64,000 nt of DNA. Origin: Synergistaceae bacterium. Lineage in GTDB: Bacteria; Synergistota; Synergistia; Synergistales; Aminobacteriaceae. Shown here piece after piece: positions 36,184-47,392 of the stretch. Every line of letters begins with the position of its first letter. Position 1 is the first letter of the stretch. The stretch is from positions 1 through 64,000 of the forward strand of contig WRHH01000007.1 in the NCBI GenBank assembly GCA_009783355.1, read 5' to 3'. Made by a program: the position numbers and the translations under genes. The notes under the pieces are model-generated. The model was not told where the DNA came from and did not search any database. It worked only from the letters and a program-made list of their open reading frames with translations.

Positions 36184-38241
36184 TTGGATATAGCGAAACT
36201 ACGCAACATTGGCATAGCTGCCCATATTGACGCCGGGAAAACAACCACAAGCGAGAGAATCCTATTTTATACGGGACGCAACTATAAAATTGGAGAAGTT
36301 CATGAAGGCGCTGCGACAATGGATTGGATGGATCTTGAGAGGGAACGTGGAATTACAATAACTTCCGCCGCGACAACATGCGAATGGAAGGGGTATACCA
36401 TCAATCTTATTGATACACCCGGTCACGTGGACTTCACAGTTGAGGTTGAACGCTCTATGCGTGTTCTGGATGGCGCCGTTGCTGTGTTTTGCGCGGTTGG
36501 CGGAGTTGAACCGCAGTCGGAGACAGTGTGGAGACAGGCGGATAAATATAATGTTCCTCGTATAGCCTATGTTAATAAAATGGATCGCATCGGAGCAGAC
36601 TACAAGGGAGTAATAGGCGAAATAAAGGAAAGACTGGGAGCAAAACCTGTTGCTGTTCAAATTCCAATAGGAGCTGAAGAGGATTTTGTCGGGGTTATTG
36701 ACCTCGTCGAAATGAGAGCTGTTTATTATCGGGATGAACTTGGAACGGCGCCTGAAGTCCGCCCTATTCCTCAAGATTACGCGGCAGAAGTCAAAGAGGC
36801 AAGAGAAGCAATGTTTGAAGCTCTTTCCGATATTGAAGAGGATGTTATGAATCTCTTTCTTGAAGGTAATGAAATATCGGCGGAATTGGCGAAGCGAGCG
36901 TTGCGCAAGGGGACAATAGCTATGAAGATAGTTCCCGTAATATGCGGATCATCCTTTAAGAATAAAGGCGTTCAGTTATTGCTTGATGCTGTTGCGGATT
37001 ACCTTCCGAGCCCGCTTGATCTTCCGCCTGTAATAGGGCGTTCGCCAGATGACGAGAATGTAATTATCGAGCGTCATTGTGATGTTGATGAACCTCTTTC
37101 TGCTTTGGTTTTTAAGATTGCTGTAGATCCTTTCCTTGGGCGTCTTGCTTTTGTTAGGATTTATTCAGGAAGACTTGAAAAAAGCACCATGGTTTATAAC
37201 TCGACTTCAGGCGCGCGTGAAAGAATTGGGCGCATATTGAGAATGTATGCGAATAAACGCGAGGATCTTGACGAAATAGAAGCCGGAATGATAATAGCGA
37301 TACCTAGCCTAAAATCGACTCGCACTGGAGACACTCTGTGCCCTGAAGATAGTCAGCTGGTTCTTGAAAGCCTCACTTTCCCTGATCCGGTAATTTCTCT
37401 ATCCGTTGAGCCAGCGACTCAGGCTGATAAGCTAAAGCTTTCAAAGGGGCTGTCGGCTCTTTCTGAGGAAGACCCAACGTTTGTAGTAAAGAGTGATGAA
37501 GAAAGCGGCCAGACAATAATCTCCGGGATGGGGGAGCTTCATCTTGAGATAATCGTCGACAGGCTTAAGCGTGAGTTTGGCGTAGACGTAAGAGTCGGGC
37601 GCCCGCAGGTCTCGTATCGCGAGACGATTAGAAAAAGCGTTCGGGCGGAAGGTAAGTATATCCGTCAAACAGGCGGGCGGGGCCAGTATGGGCATGTCGT
37701 CATAGAAATGGCGCCTCTCGAAGATGGAAAGGGCTACGAATTTGAGGATAAGACTGTCGGAGGTTCCATTCCAAAGGAATACATCCCGGCAGTTGAAAAA
37801 GGTCTCGCAGAGGCTGTTCAAACGGGAGTTCTAGGAAGTTATCCTGTCATAGGATTAAGAGTAGCTCTTGTAGATGGAAGTTATCACGAAGTGGACAGCT
37901 CTGAGATTGCTTTCAAAATAGCTGCTTCCATGGCCTTTAAGGAAGCAATGAGAAAAGCTTCTCCGGTGCTAATGGAGCCGATAATGATGGTGGAGATAGT
38001 TACTCCAGAGGCTTACCTCGGCGATGTAATAGGAGATATATCCTCGCGCAGAGGACGCGTTGAAGGAATGGACATTAGGGCAAATGCCCGTATAATTCGC
38101 GGGTATGTTCCGCTTTCCGCTATGTTTGGCTATGCAACCGATTTACGAAGCAAGACGAGCGGGCGCGCCACATACTCGATGCAGTTCGAGAGCTACGAAC
38201 CGACGCCGGATGAAGTAGCTGAAAAGGTGCTAAAAGGATAA
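36184..38241 (+). CDS. fusA: Elongation factor G
   Basis: Translocation GTPase. G1 [15 protein letters not shown] (residues 13-27), G2 [14 protein letters not shown]3 [10 protein letters not shown]4 NKMD. Domain IV contains [15 protein letters not shown] and the tip loop [13 protein letters not shown]. 685 aa, slightly short because of a compact G' insertion. TTG start at 36184. A single EF-G gene of the normal type is here. Confidence 0.97.
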   Translation: MDIAKLRNIGIAAHIDAGKTTTSERILFYTGRNYKIGEVHEGAATMDWMDLERERGITITSAATTCEWKGYTINLIDTPGHVDFTVEVERSMRVLDGAVAVFCAVGGVEPQSETVWRQADKYNVPRIAYVNKMDRIGADYKGVIGEIKERLGAKPVAVQIPIGAEEDFVGVIDLVEMRAVYYRDELGTAPEVRPIPQDYAAEVKEAREAMFEALSDIEEDVMNLFLEGNEISAELAKRALRKGTIAMKIVPVICGSSFKNKGVQLLLDAVADYLPSPLDLPPVIGRSPDDENVIIERHCDVDEPLSALVFKIAVDPFLGRLAFVRIYSGRLEKSTMVYNSTSGARERIGRILRMYANKREDLDEIEAGMIIAIPSLKSTRTGDTLCPEDSQLVLESLTFPDPVISLSVEPATQADKLKLSKGLSALSEEDPTFVVKSDEESGQTIISGMGELHLEIIVDRLKREFGVDVRVGRPQVSYRETIRKSVRAEGKYIRQTGGRGQYGHVVIEMAPLEDGKGYEFEDKTVGGSIPKEYIPAVEKGLAEAVQTGVLGSYPVIGLRVALVDGSYHEVDSSEIAFKIAASMAFKEAMRKASPVLMEPIMMVEIVTPEAYLGDVIGDISSRRGRVEGMDIRANARIIRGYVPLSAMFGYATDLRSKTSGRATYSMQFESYEPTPDEVAEKVLKG

Positions 38242-38289
38242 ATTTATAAAATAAAGAAAATATAAGAATTCAAAAGGAGGAAGAAACAA

Positions 38290-39492
38290 ATGGCAAAGGA
38301 AAAATTTTCACGGGATAAGACTCACCTTAATATCGGAACGATTGGACATATCGATCACGGTAAAACAACTTTGACGGCAGCCATAACAAAGTGTCTTGCT
38401 ACAAAGAAATGGGCTGACTTTACAGCGTACGATATGATTGATAAAGCTCCGGAAGAACGCGAGCGCGGTATAACTATCAACATCGCTCACGTTGAGTACC
38501 AAACTGCAACTCGTCATTATGCTCATATCGACTGCCCCGGACATGCGGACTATATCAAGAACATGATTACAGGCGCCGCACAGATGGATGGAGCAATCCT
38601 TGTCGTCAGCGCTGCTGACGGCCCGATGCCGCAGACAAGAGAACACGTGCTTCTTGCGCGTCAGGTCAACGTGCCCGCTCTCGTAGTTTTCATGAATAAG
38701 ACTGATCAGGTTGATGACCCTGAGCTTCTTGACCTTGTTGAAATGGAAGTTCGCGAGCTTCTCAGTAAATATCAATTCCCGGGAGACGACATTCCAATAA
38801 TTCGCGGGTCAGCTCTTGAGGCGTTGGAAAAAGGAAACGGCAGTGAGGAAGATCCGTTATGCAAGTGCATTTGGGAGCTTATGGAGGCGTGCGACGCCGC
38901 GATTCCAACTCCTGTTCGAATCGTTGATAAGCCTTTCCTTATGCCTGTTGAAGACGTTTTCACAATAACAGGGCGAGGAACGGTCGTTACCGGTCGTGTT
39001 GAGCGCGGAATGATAAAGCCGGGCGAAGAAGTCGCAATCATCGGCATGAAGCAGGATATCAAAAAGACGATAGCCACATCCCTTGAAATGTTCCGTAAGA
39101 TACTTGACGACGCGGTAGCCGGAGATAACGTCGGGGTTCTCCTTCGCGGAGTGGACAAGGATGAAGTAGAGCGCGGACAGGTTCTCGCCAAGCCGAACAG
39201 CGTAACGCCGCATACGAAATTCTATGCGGAGGTTTACGTATTGAAAAAGGATGAAGGCGGACGCCACACGCCGTTCTTCAAAGGTTATAAGCCACAGTTC
39301 TACTTCCGTACAACGGACGTTACGGGGAGCATTGAGCTTCCGGAAGGCGTGGAAATGGTAATGCCCGGAGATAATGCGCAGTTTACGGTTGAGCTTATCG
39401 TTCCAATAGCGATGGAAGAAGGGCTTCGTTTCGCCGTTCGAGAGGGCGGGCATACGGTTGGCGCCGGTGTTGTCACAAAAATTTTGAAATAA
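38290..39492 (+). CDS. tuf: Elongation factor Tu
   Basis: Delivers aminoacyl-tRNA to the ribosome. [15 protein letters not shown] (Ile instead of Val before DHGK), [32 protein letters not shown], and the C-terminal GRTVGAG-like segment ([14 protein letters not shown]) are present. 400 aa. Strong AAAGGAGG at 38273-38280. It directly precedes rpsJ, linking the str and S10 operons. Confidence 0.98.
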   Translation: MAKEKFSRDKTHLNIGTIGHIDHGKTTLTAAITKCLATKKWADFTAYDMIDKAPEERERGITINIAHVEYQTATRHYAHIDCPGHADYIKNMITGAAQMDGAILVVSAADGPMPQTREHVLLARQVNVPALVVFMNKTDQVDDPELLDLVEMEVRELLSKYQFPGDDIPIIRGSALEALEKGNGSEEDPLCKCIWELMEACDAAIPTPVRIVDKPFLMPVEDVFTITGRGTVVTGRVERGMIKPGEEVAIIGMKQDIKKTIATSLEMFRKILDDAVAGDNVGVLLRGVDKDEVERGQVLAKPNSVTPHTKFYAEVYVLKKDEGGRHTPFFKGYKPQFYFRTTDVTGSIELPEGVEMVMPGDNAQFTVELIVPIAMEEGLRFAVREGGHTVGAGVVTKILK

Positions 39493-39505
39493 GGGTACAT
39501 TAGTC

Positions 39506-39811
39506 GTGTCAAAAAAAATTAGAATTCGCCTAAAAGCGTTCGATCATAGAGTTCTGGACTCGTCAGCGCTGCAAATAGCGGAAACAGCGGAGAGGAGTGG
39601 GGCAACGGTATCAGGTCCCATTCCACTTCCGACGGAAATCAACAAGGTGACTATTCTCAAATCTCCTCACAAAGATAAAGATGCCAGAGAGCAATTTGAG
39701 ATGAGGACACACAAGCGCCTAATTGACATTCTCAGCCCGACTCAGAAAACAATGGACGCGTTGATGCAGTTGAATCTACCTTCAGGGGTAGACATTCAAA
39801 TTAAGCTTTAG
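39506..39811 (+). CDS. rpsJ: Ribosomal protein uS10
   Basis: 30S protein, also the transcription antitermination factor Nus[15 protein letters not shown] opens it; [19 protein letters not shown] and [12 protein letters not shown] are family hallmarks. 101 aa. GTG start, 13 bp after tuf. First gene of the S10 operon. Confidence 0.98.
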   Translation: MSKKIRIRLKAFDHRVLDSSALQIAETAERSGATVSGPIPLPTEINKVTILKSPHKDKDAREQFEMRTHKRLIDILSPTQKTMDALMQLNLPSGVDIQIKL

Positions 39812-39831
39812 AATATGAAAGGAGAATTCAT

Positions 39832-40458
39832 ATGAGTATTGGGATTCTGGGGAGAAAGGTAGGCATGACGCAGGTGTTTGACGCAACGGGACAAGTAGTC
39901 CCCGTAACGGTCATTGAGGCTGGTCCTTGTTCTGTGTTTGCCATCCGTACCCCCGAACAGAACGGATACTCCGCCGTTCTTCTCGGCTTTGGGGCAATTA
40001 AGCCTCACAAGCTGTCCAAACCCCAGAAGGGCTTTTTCGATAAAGTAAGCGTTGCTCCGCAAAGGAAGTTGAAGGAGTTTCGCATGCCTACAACGGAAGG
40101 CTATGAGGTAGGGCAAGAGATAAAAGCAGATATCTTTGAGCCCGGAGAAGTTATTAACATAAGCGGAGTCAGTAAGGGAAAAGGGTTTGCCGGCGTTGTG
40201 AAGAGATATCATTTCGCTGGAGCTCAGCAGTCGCACGGTACATCAGTGGTTCATCGCCGTCCCGGTTCAAGCGGTTCAATTTCGTATCCCGGCCGCGTAT
40301 TCCCCGGAAAAACGATGCCTGGACATATGGGGAGCGAGAAAGTTACGGTAAAGAATCTTGTAGTTGTGGCGGTTGATGTAGAAAACAACCTAATTCTTGT
40401 CAAAGGGGCTGTACCCGGCGCGCGTAATAGTCTGGTCACCCTCTATAAGAAGAAGTAG
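39832..40458 (+). CDS. rplC: Ribosomal protein uL3
   Basis: Binds near the peptidyl transferase centre. ILGRKVGMTQVFD at the N-terminus; VSKGKGFAGVVKRYHFAGA and the loop SHGTSVVHRRPGSSG in the middle; GRVFPGKTMPGHMG follows. 208 aa, normal; AAAGGAGAA ribosome site. Confidence 0.98.
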   Translation: MSIGILGRKVGMTQVFDATGQVVPVTVIEAGPCSVFAIRTPEQNGYSAVLLGFGAIKPHKLSKPQKGFFDKVSVAPQRKLKEFRMPTTEGYEVGQEIKADIFEPGEVINISGVSKGKGFAGVVKRYHFAGAQQSHGTSVVHRRPGSSGSISYPGRVFPGKTMPGHMGSEKVTVKNLVVVAVDVENNLILVKGAVPGARNSLVTLYKKK

Positions 40459-40473
40459 GAGGGTGTAAAAAAT

Positions 40474-41097
40474 ATGCCGACAGTTAAAATTGTTGATTTT
40501 AAAGGTTTGGAATCGGGAGAGATAACTCTTTCAGATGCTGTGTTTGGTTCTTTTATTCATGTTCCTGCTATGCATCAGGTCGTGGTTGCTCATCTCGCAA
40601 ACTGCCGCTTGGGAACTCATTCCGTGAAAACGCGCGCGGAAGTGCGTGGCGGAGGAAAAAAGCCGTGGCGCCAGAAACATACAGGACGCGCTCGCCATGG
40701 AAGCGTTCGCTCTCCTCTTTGGGCGGGCGGCGGAGTGGCTCATGGCCCGCATCCGCGTGACTATTCACAGAAAGTAAATAGAAAAGTTCGTCGTCTTGCT
40801 CTCAGAAGCGCGCTTTCGATGAAAGTTCAAGAGTCGTTATTTACAGTTGTTGAGTCATTTGACATTGATAAACCGTCAACTAAGGCTATGAAGAGCTTTT
40901 TTGAGGCAATTAAAGCACAAAAACCTCTTGTCATAGTTCCGGAAGGAAGTAACTTTGTCAGGATTTCATCACGTAACATCGAAGGGGCTAAGGTTATAAA
41001 TCTTGGGAATATAAATGTTTACGATATTTTGAATTCTAAGACTTTGATAGTTACCCCTGAAGTTATTGCAAAGCTTGAGGAGGTATACGCAGTATGA
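40474..41097 (+). CDS. rplD: Ribosomal protein uL4
   Basis: Exit-tunnel protein and, in some bacteria, autogenous regulator of the S10 operon. The tunnel loop [20 protein letters not shown] (residues 53-72) and [14 protein letters not shown] are conserved. 207 aa; overlaps rplW by 4 bp. Confidence 0.97.
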   Translation: MPTVKIVDFKGLESGEITLSDAVFGSFIHVPAMHQVVVAHLANCRLGTHSVKTRAEVRGGGKKPWRQKHTGRARHGSVRSPLWAGGGVAHGPHPRDYSQKVNRKVRRLALRSALSMKVQESLFTVVESFDIDKPSTKAMKSFFEAIKAQKPLVIVPEGSNFVRISSRNIEGAKVINLGNINVYDILNSKTLIVTPEVIAKLEEVYAV

Positions 41098-41390
41098 AAC
41101 TCATATCTCATGACATAATAATTCGCCCGATAGTAACGGAAAAGAGCAACCGGATGATGGAGAATAACTGGTATACGTTTGAAGTTCATTCAATGGCAAA
41201 TAAAATACAAATTCGTAAAGCTGTTGAGGAAGTCTTCAAGGTTAAGGTGCTACAGGTAAACACTATAAACGTTAAGCCTAAACCAAAACGTATGGGAGCT
41301 TTTAAGGGGAAGACTCGTTCTTGGAAGAAAGCGATGGTAAGCCTCGCGGCGGGGCAGCGAATCGAGTTCTTTGAAGGGGCAAGCATTTAA
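41094..41390 (+). CDS. rplW: Ribosomal protein uL23
   Basis: Lies at the tunnel exit and docks trigger factor and SRP. IIRPIVTEKSNRMMENNWYT, KIQIRKAVEEVF and RMGAFKGKTRSWKKA are typical. 98 aa. Overlaps rplD by ATGA. Confidence 0.97.
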   Translation: MKLISHDIIIRPIVTEKSNRMMENNWYTFEVHSMANKIQIRKAVEEVFKVKVLQVNTINVKPKPKRMGAFKGKTRSWKKAMVSLAAGQRIEFFEGASI

Positions 41391-41414
41391 TTAGGCTGGA
41401 AGGAGACTAAATAT

Positions 41415-42242
41415 ATGTCGATAAAACAGTTTAAGCCCTATACTCACGCTCGAAGATTCATGAGCATTCAGGAGCGTAAGGATATAACATCCGATACTCC
41501 TGAGCGTTCGCTGTTGGAACCGCTTCGCAAGAGCGGCGGGCGTAATAATAGAGGCAGAATAACTATGCGCCACATAGGCGGAGGGCATCGCAGGCTTTAC
41601 AGATTGATAGACTTTAAAAGAAACAAGACAGGCGTGGCAGGCAAGGTCGTAACAATTGAATATGACCCTAACCGCAATGCCAGAATTGCTCTTGTTCAAT
41701 ATGTTGACGGAGAAAAAAGATACATCATAGCTCCAAAAGATTTAAAGGTCGGAAGCGTAATTGTTTCCGGTCCTGAGGCTGACATAACGCCAGGAAATGC
41801 GCTTAAGTTAAAGGATATACCGATTGGTACAGTCATTCACAATCTTGAGCTTGAACCCGGGCGCGGCGCTAAATTGGTTCGCGCAGCAGGTACTTCTGCA
41901 CAGCTTATGGCAAAAGAAGGAAAATACGCATATATCCGTATGCCAAGCGGCGAGCTCAGACTTATCCTTCAGGAATGCATGGCCTCCATAGGCCAAGTGG
42001 GCAATGAGGATCATGAAAATATTTCCCTTGGTAAAGCAGGTAAGAACCGTTGGCTAGGGAAACGTCCGACAGTACGCGGAATGGTCATGAACCCGGTTGA
42101 CCACCCAATGGGCGGAGGAGAAGGCAGGAGTAAAGGGCATAAACACCCGGTTTCCCCTTGGGGAACTCCCGCTAAGGGATATCGTACGCGAAAGAAGAAG
42201 CCGTCTGACCGGCTCATCGTTCGCAGACGTTACGCTAAGTAG
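41415..42242 (+). CDS. rplB: Ribosomal protein uL2
   Basis: Core of the 50S subunit near the peptidyl transferase centre. [20 protein letters not shown] (residues 36-55) and the C-terminal [20 protein letters not shown] (with the key His) are near-invariant. 275 aa. Confidence 0.98.
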   Translation: MSIKQFKPYTHARRFMSIQERKDITSDTPERSLLEPLRKSGGRNNRGRITMRHIGGGHRRLYRLIDFKRNKTGVAGKVVTIEYDPNRNARIALVQYVDGEKRYIIAPKDLKVGSVIVSGPEADITPGNALKLKDIPIGTVIHNLELEPGRGAKLVRAAGTSAQLMAKEGKYAYIRMPSGELRLILQECMASIGQVGNEDHENISLGKAGKNRWLGKRPTVRGMVMNPVDHPMGGGEGRSKGHKHPVSPWGTPAKGYRTRKKKPSDRLIVRRRYAK

Positions 42243-42257
42243 TAGGAGGACGAAAAT

Positions 42258-42539
42258 ATGGCTCGTTCAACAAAAAAAGGACCTTTTATAGAACAGAAAC
42301 TCCTTCGCAAAATAGAGGAAATGAACGAATCGGGAACAAAGAAGGTTATTAAAACCTGGTCGCGTCGCTCCACTATCGTTCCGCAGATGATTGGTCATAC
42401 GCTTGCTGTTCATAATGGCAAAATGCATATTCCTGTCTATGTAAGCGAAAATATGATAGGGCATAAGCTTGGGGAGTTTTCATTGACTCGCAGATTTGGT
42501 CGACACGCGGGTCAGGAACGTTCAAGCAAAGGGAGGTAA
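42258..42539 (+). CDS. rpsS: Ribosomal protein uS19
   Basis: 30S head protein. [19 protein letters not shown] opens it; [20 protein letters not shown] and [13 protein letters not shown] are diagnostic. 93 aa; TAGGAGG ribosome site. Confidence 0.98.
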   Translation: MARSTKKGPFIEQKLLRKIEEMNESGTKKVIKTWSRRSTIVPQMIGHTLAVHNGKMHIPVYVSENMIGHKLGEFSLTRRFGRHAGQERSSKGR

Positions 42540-42547
42540 GGAGACAC

Positions 42548-42901
42548 ATGGCAATGGAAGCTAAAGCAAAGGTAAGTCAGGCAAGAGTGTCTCCGTTAAA
42601 AGTTCGCCAAGTACTCACACTTATTAATCATAAGAAGGCAGACGAGGCTCTTTTAATTTTAAAATTCAGTCCGCAGAAAGCGGCTCGTATTGTATACAAA
42701 GTTCTTCACAGTGCAATGGCAAATGCCGAGCACAATCTTGGGATGGACATGGATAAACTGATAGTTGCGAATGCTACGGCAGATAATGGTCCGATGATGA
42801 AGCGATTCCGTGCTGCCTCAAAAGGCTCGGCGCATCCTTATAAACACCGTACAACACATGTCACTGTCGTTGTCGCGGAACGTAATAGCGGAGGGGGTTA
42901 A
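42548..42901 (+). CDS. rplV: Ribosomal protein uL22
   Basis: Lines the exit tunnel. VSPLKVRQVLTLI near the start; VLHSAMANAEHNLGMDMDKL and the tip MKRFRAASKGSAHPYKHRT. 117 aa; 8 bp after rpsS. Confidence 0.97.
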   Translation: MAMEAKAKVSQARVSPLKVRQVLTLINHKKADEALLILKFSPQKAARIVYKVLHSAMANAEHNLGMDMDKLIVANATADNGPMMKRFRAASKGSAHPYKHRTTHVTVVVAERNSGGG

Positions 42902-42904
42902 ATT

Positions 42905-43576
42905 TTGGGACAGAAAGTTCATCCGGTTGGTTATAGGCTTGGCGTTGTAACTGATTGGGAATCAAAATGGTATGCAGGTGGACGCGAGTACGCAAAGAAG
43001 CTTCATGAGGATTTACGACTTCGGGAATGGATTCGCAAAAAGTGGGAAGGCGCCGGAATCTCAAAGATTGAAATAGAACGCGTTGGACACGTTATTCGTT
43101 TTACTATTTGGACCGCTCGGCCTGGTGTAGTTATTGGCCGGGGGGGGAAAGAGATACAGGATATAAAGGACGAGCTTCAGGTAATAAGCGGAGCAAAAGT
43201 GATGGTTAATATTCAGGAAATAAAGAATCCTGACGTGGTGTCACAGCTTGTCGCAGAAGGAATCGCTTCTTCTCTTGAGCGCAGAGTTTCATTTAGGCGC
43301 GCAATGAAACAGGCGATGTTCCGCGCGATGAAAAATGGCGCTAAAGGAATAAAAGTACAGGTTGCAGGACGTCTTGGCGGAGCTGAAATAGCGCGCGCCG
43401 AGTGGTATAACGTTGGACGTTTGCCGCTTTCAACGCTTAAAGCTGATATAGATTATGGCTTTGCGGAAGCGCACACTGTGTACGGAGTAATTGGCTGTAA
43501 AGTATGGATATTTCGTGATAGAGATAATGAAAAACCAGCTCAACAGCAACGTCCTAATAAAAGGGGCAGGGGGTAG
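42905..43576 (+). CDS. rpsC: Ribosomal protein uS3
   Basis: mRNA-entry protein with KH domain. GQKVHPVGYRLG opens it; PGVVIGRGGKEIQDIKDEL is the KH GXXG region; GAEIARAEWYNVGRLPLSTL follows. TTG start at 42905, 3 bp after rplV. 223 aa with a basic Gln/Pro/Arg tail. Confidence 0.97.
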   Translation: MGQKVHPVGYRLGVVTDWESKWYAGGREYAKKLHEDLRLREWIRKKWEGAGISKIEIERVGHVIRFTIWTARPGVVIGRGGKEIQDIKDELQVISGAKVMVNIQEIKNPDVVSQLVAEGIASSLERRVSFRRAMKQAMFRAMKNGAKGIKVQVAGRLGGAEIARAEWYNVGRLPLSTLKADIDYGFAEAHTVYGVIGCKVWIFRDRDNEKPAQQQRPNKRGRG

Positions 43577-43582
43577 TTTTAG

Positions 43583-44002
43583 ATGTTAATGCCTAGCCGC
43601 GTAAAATTTCGCAAATCGTATCGCGCTCAATTGCGTGGAATATCAAAAGGCGGTACGTTTGTAGCATTTGGCGATTACGGTCTTCAAGCTCAAGAAAATG
43701 CTTGGATAACAGCGCGCCAGATTGAGGCGACACGAGTTGCGATTTCAAGGAAAATGAGAAAAGGCGGAAAAATATGGATTAGAATTTTCCCGGATCACCC
43801 ATTCACTAAAAAACCTCTTGAGACACGTATGGGTAAGGGAAAAGGGGCGCCGGAGTTTTGGGTAGCGCCCGTTAGAAGGGGACGTATCATGTTTGAAATA
43901 GCAGGAGTCTCCAAGGAAGTAGTGGAGCAGGCTTTCCGTACTGCTGCTTATAAGCTGCCGATCAAGGTAAAGGTCGTTGCAAGGGAAGGCTTAGGTGAGT
44001 AG
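43583..44002 (+). CDS. rplP: Ribosomal protein uL16
   Basis: 50S protein contacting the A-site t[21 protein letters not shown] opens it; [20 protein letters not shown] and [18 protein letters not shown] are conserved. 139 aa; a second ATG at 43589 is also possible. Confidence 0.97.
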   Translation: MLMPSRVKFRKSYRAQLRGISKGGTFVAFGDYGLQAQENAWITARQIEATRVAISRKMRKGGKIWIRIFPDHPFTKKPLETRMGKGKGAPEFWVAPVRRGRIMFEIAGVSKEVVEQAFRTAAYKLPIKVKVVAREGLGE

Positions 44003-44004
44003 AA

Positions 44005-44220
44005 ATGGATAAAAAAATGGATACGAAAAGTCTTCGCGATCTTGGATTGGATGAACTTCAGGATAAATTCCGCCAGTACAAGGAAGAACTTTTTAATCTT
44101 CGCTTCCAAAATGCTATAGGTCAGTTAAAGAATACAAGCCGTATAAAAATTGTTCGCAAGACAATTGCAAGGATACTTACAGTTGCTGGTGAAAAACAGC
44201 GTGCGAAGGGGGTCGTATAG
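44005..44220 (+). CDS. rpmC: Ribosomal protein uL29
   Basis: Small helical protein at the tunnel exit. [20 protein letters not shown] and [20 protein letters not shown] are the two family helices, then IARILTV. 71 aa; begins 2 bp after the rplP stop, with a promoter-free junction. Confidence 0.96.
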   Translation: MDKKMDTKSLRDLGLDELQDKFRQYKEELFNLRFQNAIGQLKNTSRIKIVRKTIARILTVAGEKQRAKGVV

Positions 44221-44221
44221 T

Positions 44222-44509
44222 ATGGAAGTGCGGGCTTCGCACAGAAAGACACGTATCGGCAGCGTAGTGAGCGATAAGATGGATAAATCTATCGTCGTAC
44301 GCGTGTCGAGGTACGCAGAGCATCCGCTTTATGGTAAACGTATAGTTAAGGTTAAAAAGTATATAGTCCATGACGCCGAGAATACGTGCCGAATAGGCGA
44401 TGAAGTGAAAATTGGCGAGACTAGACCTCTTAGTAAAACCAAACATTGGGAGTTGCTTGAGATTATTCGCCGCGCTCCTGTTTTTGGTTCGGAACGGGTG
44501 GGGGGATAG
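44222..44509 (+). CDS. rpsQ: Ribosomal protein uS17
   Basis: 16S rRNA-binding OB-fold protein. [38 protein letters not shown] and [13 protein letters not shown] are conserved. ATG 44222, one base after the rpmC stop, is the family-typical start although the frame stays open upstream inside rpmC. 95 aa. Confidence 0.95.
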   Translation: MEVRASHRKTRIGSVVSDKMDKSIVVRVSRYAEHPLYGKRIVKVKKYIVHDAENTCRIGDEVKIGETRPLSKTKHWELLEIIRRAPVFGSERVGG

Positions 44510-44512
44510 TAA

Positions 44513-44881
44513 ATGATTCAGCTTACTACGGTACTTAATGTTGCTGATAACACCGGCGCCAAAAAGCTATTCTGTATTCAGGTATTGGGCGGAAGCAAGC
44601 GTAAATGGGGTTCTATCGGGGATGTTATAGTTGCATCAGTTCGGGAGGCCATCCCTAACAGTAATATAGCCAAAGGATCAGTTGTAAAGGCTGTTATTGT
44701 GAGAACAAAGAAAGAGGTTCGCCGTCCTGACGGTTCATATGTTCGTTTTGATGATAACGCTGCCGTCATAATAGACGGTAACGGAGAGCCTAAAGGAACC
44801 CGCATTTTTGGCCCTGTTGGACGAGAACTCAGGGCAAAAAGATATATGCGAATACTTTCGCTCGCTCCTGAAGTCGTGTAA
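44513..44881 (+). CDS. rplN: Ribosomal protein uL14
   Basis: 50S intersubunit protein. [20 protein letters not shown] opens it; [20 protein letters not shown] and [20 protein letters not shown] follow. 122 aa, invariant length. Confidence 0.98.
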   Translation: MIQLTTVLNVADNTGAKKLFCIQVLGGSKRKWGSIGDVIVASVREAIPNSNIAKGSVVKAVIVRTKKEVRRPDGSYVRFDDNAAVIIDGNGEPKGTRIFGPVGRELRAKRYMRILSLAPEVV

Positions 44882-44896
44882 TGGAGGCATAGAAAA

Positions 44897-45253
44897 ATGG
44901 CTATGGCTAATAGAAAAAAGATGGACGAACCGAAGATGAGAATCAAAAAGAACGACAGGGTTCGTGTTATCAGCGGAAAAGATGAAGGAAAAGAAGGAAA
45001 AGTTCTGCGCCGCGACAATGTAAGAGATATGGTCGTAGTGGAGGGCGTCAATATGGCAACTCGCCATAAGAAGCCCAGTCAGAATGATCCAAAGGGTGGA
45101 ATCATCAAGCAGGAAACGCCAATTTATGCGTCTAAAGTGATGTTGGTGTGTCCGCGCTGTGGTGCAGCCACACGCGTTGGTCGTGCATTTCTAGAAAGCG
45201 GGAAAAAGATTCGCATATGTAAGAAATGTAACGAAATAATTGATCGCACCTAA
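44897..45253 (+). CDS. rplX: Ribosomal protein uL24, zinc-ribbon form
   Basis: 50S assembly initiator. The KOW motif (RVISGKDEGKEGKVLRRD) near residue 25 and NDPKGGIIKQETPI are typical. The C-terminus adds CPRCG and CKKCN, a zinc-ribbon variant of L24. 118 aa; GGAGG at 44883-44887. Confidence 0.97.
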   Translation: MAMANRKKMDEPKMRIKKNDRVRVISGKDEGKEGKVLRRDNVRDMVVVEGVNMATRHKKPSQNDPKGGIIKQETPIYASKVMLVCPRCGAATRVGRAFLESGKKIRICKKCNEIIDRT

Positions 45254-45267
45254 GGAGGAGAACGACG

Positions 45268-45810
45268 ATGACACCGCGTTTTCTAGAAATGTATAAGAAT
45301 GAGGTTTGTCCAAAACTCATGAAAGAATTTGGATACAAAAATGTTATGCAGCTTCCTCGCCTTGAGAAAATTGTAGTAAACATAGGCGTTAGCGAAGCAA
45401 AGCTTGACATCAAATATATGGATGCAGCGATTGCTGAGCTTCGCGCTATCACCGGACAGCAACCGCTTCTTAAGAGAGCAAAAAAGTCGGTTGCGGGTTT
45501 CAAAGTAAGGCAGAACATGCCTGTTGCATGTACTGTTACGCTTAGAAGTTATCGTATGTGGGAATTTCTTGATAGGCTAGTCTCGTTGACACTACCTACA
45601 ATCAAAGACTTTCAGGGAGTTCCTCAAAAAGGTTTTGACGGACGCGGGAATTATAACCTTGGTTTGCGGGAACAGATAATATTCCCCGAAATCAATTACG
45701 ATAAGGTTATTCGCACGCGTGGAATGAATATTACAATTGTTACTACGGCTAAAACCGATGAAGAGGCAGCTGGCCTTCTCAAAGCTTTAGGTATGCCGTT
45801 TAATAAATAG
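45268..45810 (+). CDS. rplE: Ribosomal protein uL5
   Basis: 5S rRNA-binding protein of the central protuberance. [37 protein letters not shown] and [18 protein letters not shown] are conserved. 180 aa; AAGGAGG before the ATG. Confidence 0.98.
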   Translation: MTPRFLEMYKNEVCPKLMKEFGYKNVMQLPRLEKIVVNIGVSEAKLDIKYMDAAIAELRAITGQQPLLKRAKKSVAGFKVRQNMPVACTVTLRSYRMWEFLDRLVSLTLPTIKDFQGVPQKGFDGRGNYNLGLREQIIFPEINYDKVIRTRGMNITIVTTAKTDEEAAGLLKALGMPFNK

Positions 45811-45824
45811 GAGGGGCTAAAACG

Positions 45825-46010
45825 ATGGCAAGAAAGGCTATGAAATATAAAGCCAAACAACCCCCTAAGTTTGAGGTTCGGAAGTATAACCGTTGTCCGC
45901 TTTGCGGAAGGGTTCACGCATACCTGCGCGCTTATGATATGTGCAGATGCTGCTTCCGAAAGTTAGCTCGCGAGGGCAAATTGCCCGGCGTTGTTAAATC
46001 AAGCTGGTAG
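45825..46010 (+). CDS. rpsZ: Ribosomal protein uS14, zinc-binding form
   Basis: 30S head protein of the short zinc (C+) type: CPLCG and CRCC supply four cysteines. 61 aa against 89-101 in the C- type. FCFRKLA-like C-terminal segment ([15 protein letters not shown]) is present. Confidence 0.97.
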   Translation: MARKAMKYKAKQPPKFEVRKYNRCPLCGRVHAYLRAYDMCRCCFRKLAREGKLPGVVKSSW

Positions 46011-46031
46011 TTAAAAGGGAGGCAACGGAAA

Positions 46032-46436
46032 ATGTATGTAAATGATCCGATAGCGGATATGCTCACGAGAATCAGGAATGCTAATATGATTTACAGTGAG
46101 AGCGTTGATATCCCCGCAAGCAAAATAAAGCTGGCAATAACGCGTATTCTGAAAGACGAAGGCTATGTCAAGAATTTTAAAGTTATAAATGATCAATCTC
46201 TTCCTTACAGCATTATCAGGATCTTTCTTTCTTACGGGCCTGAGCGTGAACGTATAATACAGGGATTGCGCCGCATAAGCAAACCGGGTAGAAGAATTTA
46301 CGTTGGTAAGGACAAACTCCCCCATGTTATGGGTGGTCTTGGCATGGCTGTAATATCCACGCCACAAGGACTCAAAACCGGCGCCGAGGCTTCTCATCTC
46401 GGGCTTGGCGGAGAAGTCATATGTTACGTTTGGTAG
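46032..46436 (+). CDS. rpsH: Ribosomal protein uS8
   Basis: Central-domain 16S binder and, in E. coli, repressor of the spc operon. [19 protein letters not shown] opens it; the C-terminal [20 protein letters not shown] and GGEVICYVW are near-invariant. 134 aa. Confidence 0.98.
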   Translation: MYVNDPIADMLTRIRNANMIYSESVDIPASKIKLAITRILKDEGYVKNFKVINDQSLPYSIIRIFLSYGPERERIIQGLRRISKPGRRIYVGKDKLPHVMGGLGMAVISTPQGLKTGAEASHLGLGGEVICYVW

Positions 46437-46450
46437 GGGGTCGGTAAAAA

Positions 46451-46990
46451 ATGTCTCGTATTGGACGAAAACCGATAACGCTTCCGAAAGGGGTGGATGT
46501 CTCCGTCAACGGAGGAAGGATAGTCGTAAAAGGTAGTAAAGGCGAGCTTTCAACGCATATGATGCCCGGAGTGAACCTTAAGATCGAAGGTGGAGTTGTC
46601 AATGTCAGCCGCGAAAACGATGAAAAACAAACTCGAGCTTCGCATGGGCTTATTCGAGCGCTTGTTGCAAACATGGTTACCGGAGTTTCTGAAGGTTTTC
46701 AAAGGACTCTTGAACTTGTTGGCGTTGGATATCGCGCTCAGAAACAGGGCGGTAAACTGGTTTTGAGCCTTGGATATTCTCATCCAATTGAAGTTGAAGA
46801 GCCTGCCGGAATTGAAATTGTCGTTGAAAACCCGATAAAAATTGTTATAAAGGGTATAGACAAACAAGTTGTCGGTCAGGTCAGCGCGATAATACGCGGT
46901 TATCGCCCGCCCGAACCTTACCATGGAAAAGGCATTCGCTATGCAGGCGAACACATTATTCGCAAGGCCGGCAAAGCCGGAGCGAAGTAG
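46451..46990 (+). CDS. rplF: Ribosomal protein uL6
   Basis: 50S protein near the GTPase-associated site. MSRIGRKPITLPKGVDVSV opens it; GYRPPEPYHGKGIRYAGE near the end is the rRNA-binding signature. 179 aa. Confidence 0.98.
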   Translation: MSRIGRKPITLPKGVDVSVNGGRIVVKGSKGELSTHMMPGVNLKIEGGVVNVSRENDEKQTRASHGLIRALVANMVTGVSEGFQRTLELVGVGYRAQKQGGKLVLSLGYSHPIEVEEPAGIEIVVENPIKIVIKGIDKQVVGQVSAIIRGYRPPEPYHGKGIRYAGEHIIRKAGKAGAK

Positions 46991-47007
46991 CTCTTGAGGT
47001 GTAATAG

Positions 47008-47373
47008 ATGAAAAATAAAAGCAGAAATGCAATGCGTGTTATTAGGCATAAAAGGCTTCGCAGTAAACTGGCAGGCACTGCGGAGCGTCCAAGGATGGCA
47101 GTATTTCGCAGCTTAGATCATATTTATGTACAGATAATTGATGATGACAAAGGGCATACGCTTCTTTCCGCTTCAACTGTCGAAAGGATGTTCCTCGACA
47201 CTAAAATGCCGACAGGAAACATCGAAGCCGCGAAATATATAGGAAAAGTAGTTGCCGAACGGGCAAAACAGAACGGGATTGAGTCGGTTGTATTTGATCG
47301 CGGAGGTCATATCTACCTCGGTAAAGTAAAAGCGTTAGCTGAAGCGGCTAGAGAAGCTGGACTTAAGTTCTAA
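47008..47373 (+). CDS. rplR: Ribosomal protein uL18
   Basis: 5S rRNA-binding protein. [20 protein letters not shown] and HIYVQIIDD near the start; [20 protein letters not shown] and [20 protein letters not shown] toward the end. 121 aa. Confidence 0.97.
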   Translation: MKNKSRNAMRVIRHKRLRSKLAGTAERPRMAVFRSLDHIYVQIIDDDKGHTLLSASTVERMFLDTKMPTGNIEAAKYIGKVVAERAKQNGIESVVFDRGGHIYLGKVKALAEAAREAGLKF

Positions 47374-47392
47374 GAGAGGAGCGAATGCGAAT

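Noticed and set aside
38341-38400. Ile for Val in the EF-Tu P-loop region (GHIDHGKTT) as a functional anomaly
   Set aside because: The Ile variant is common in several phyla and does not affect the nucleotide-binding residues.
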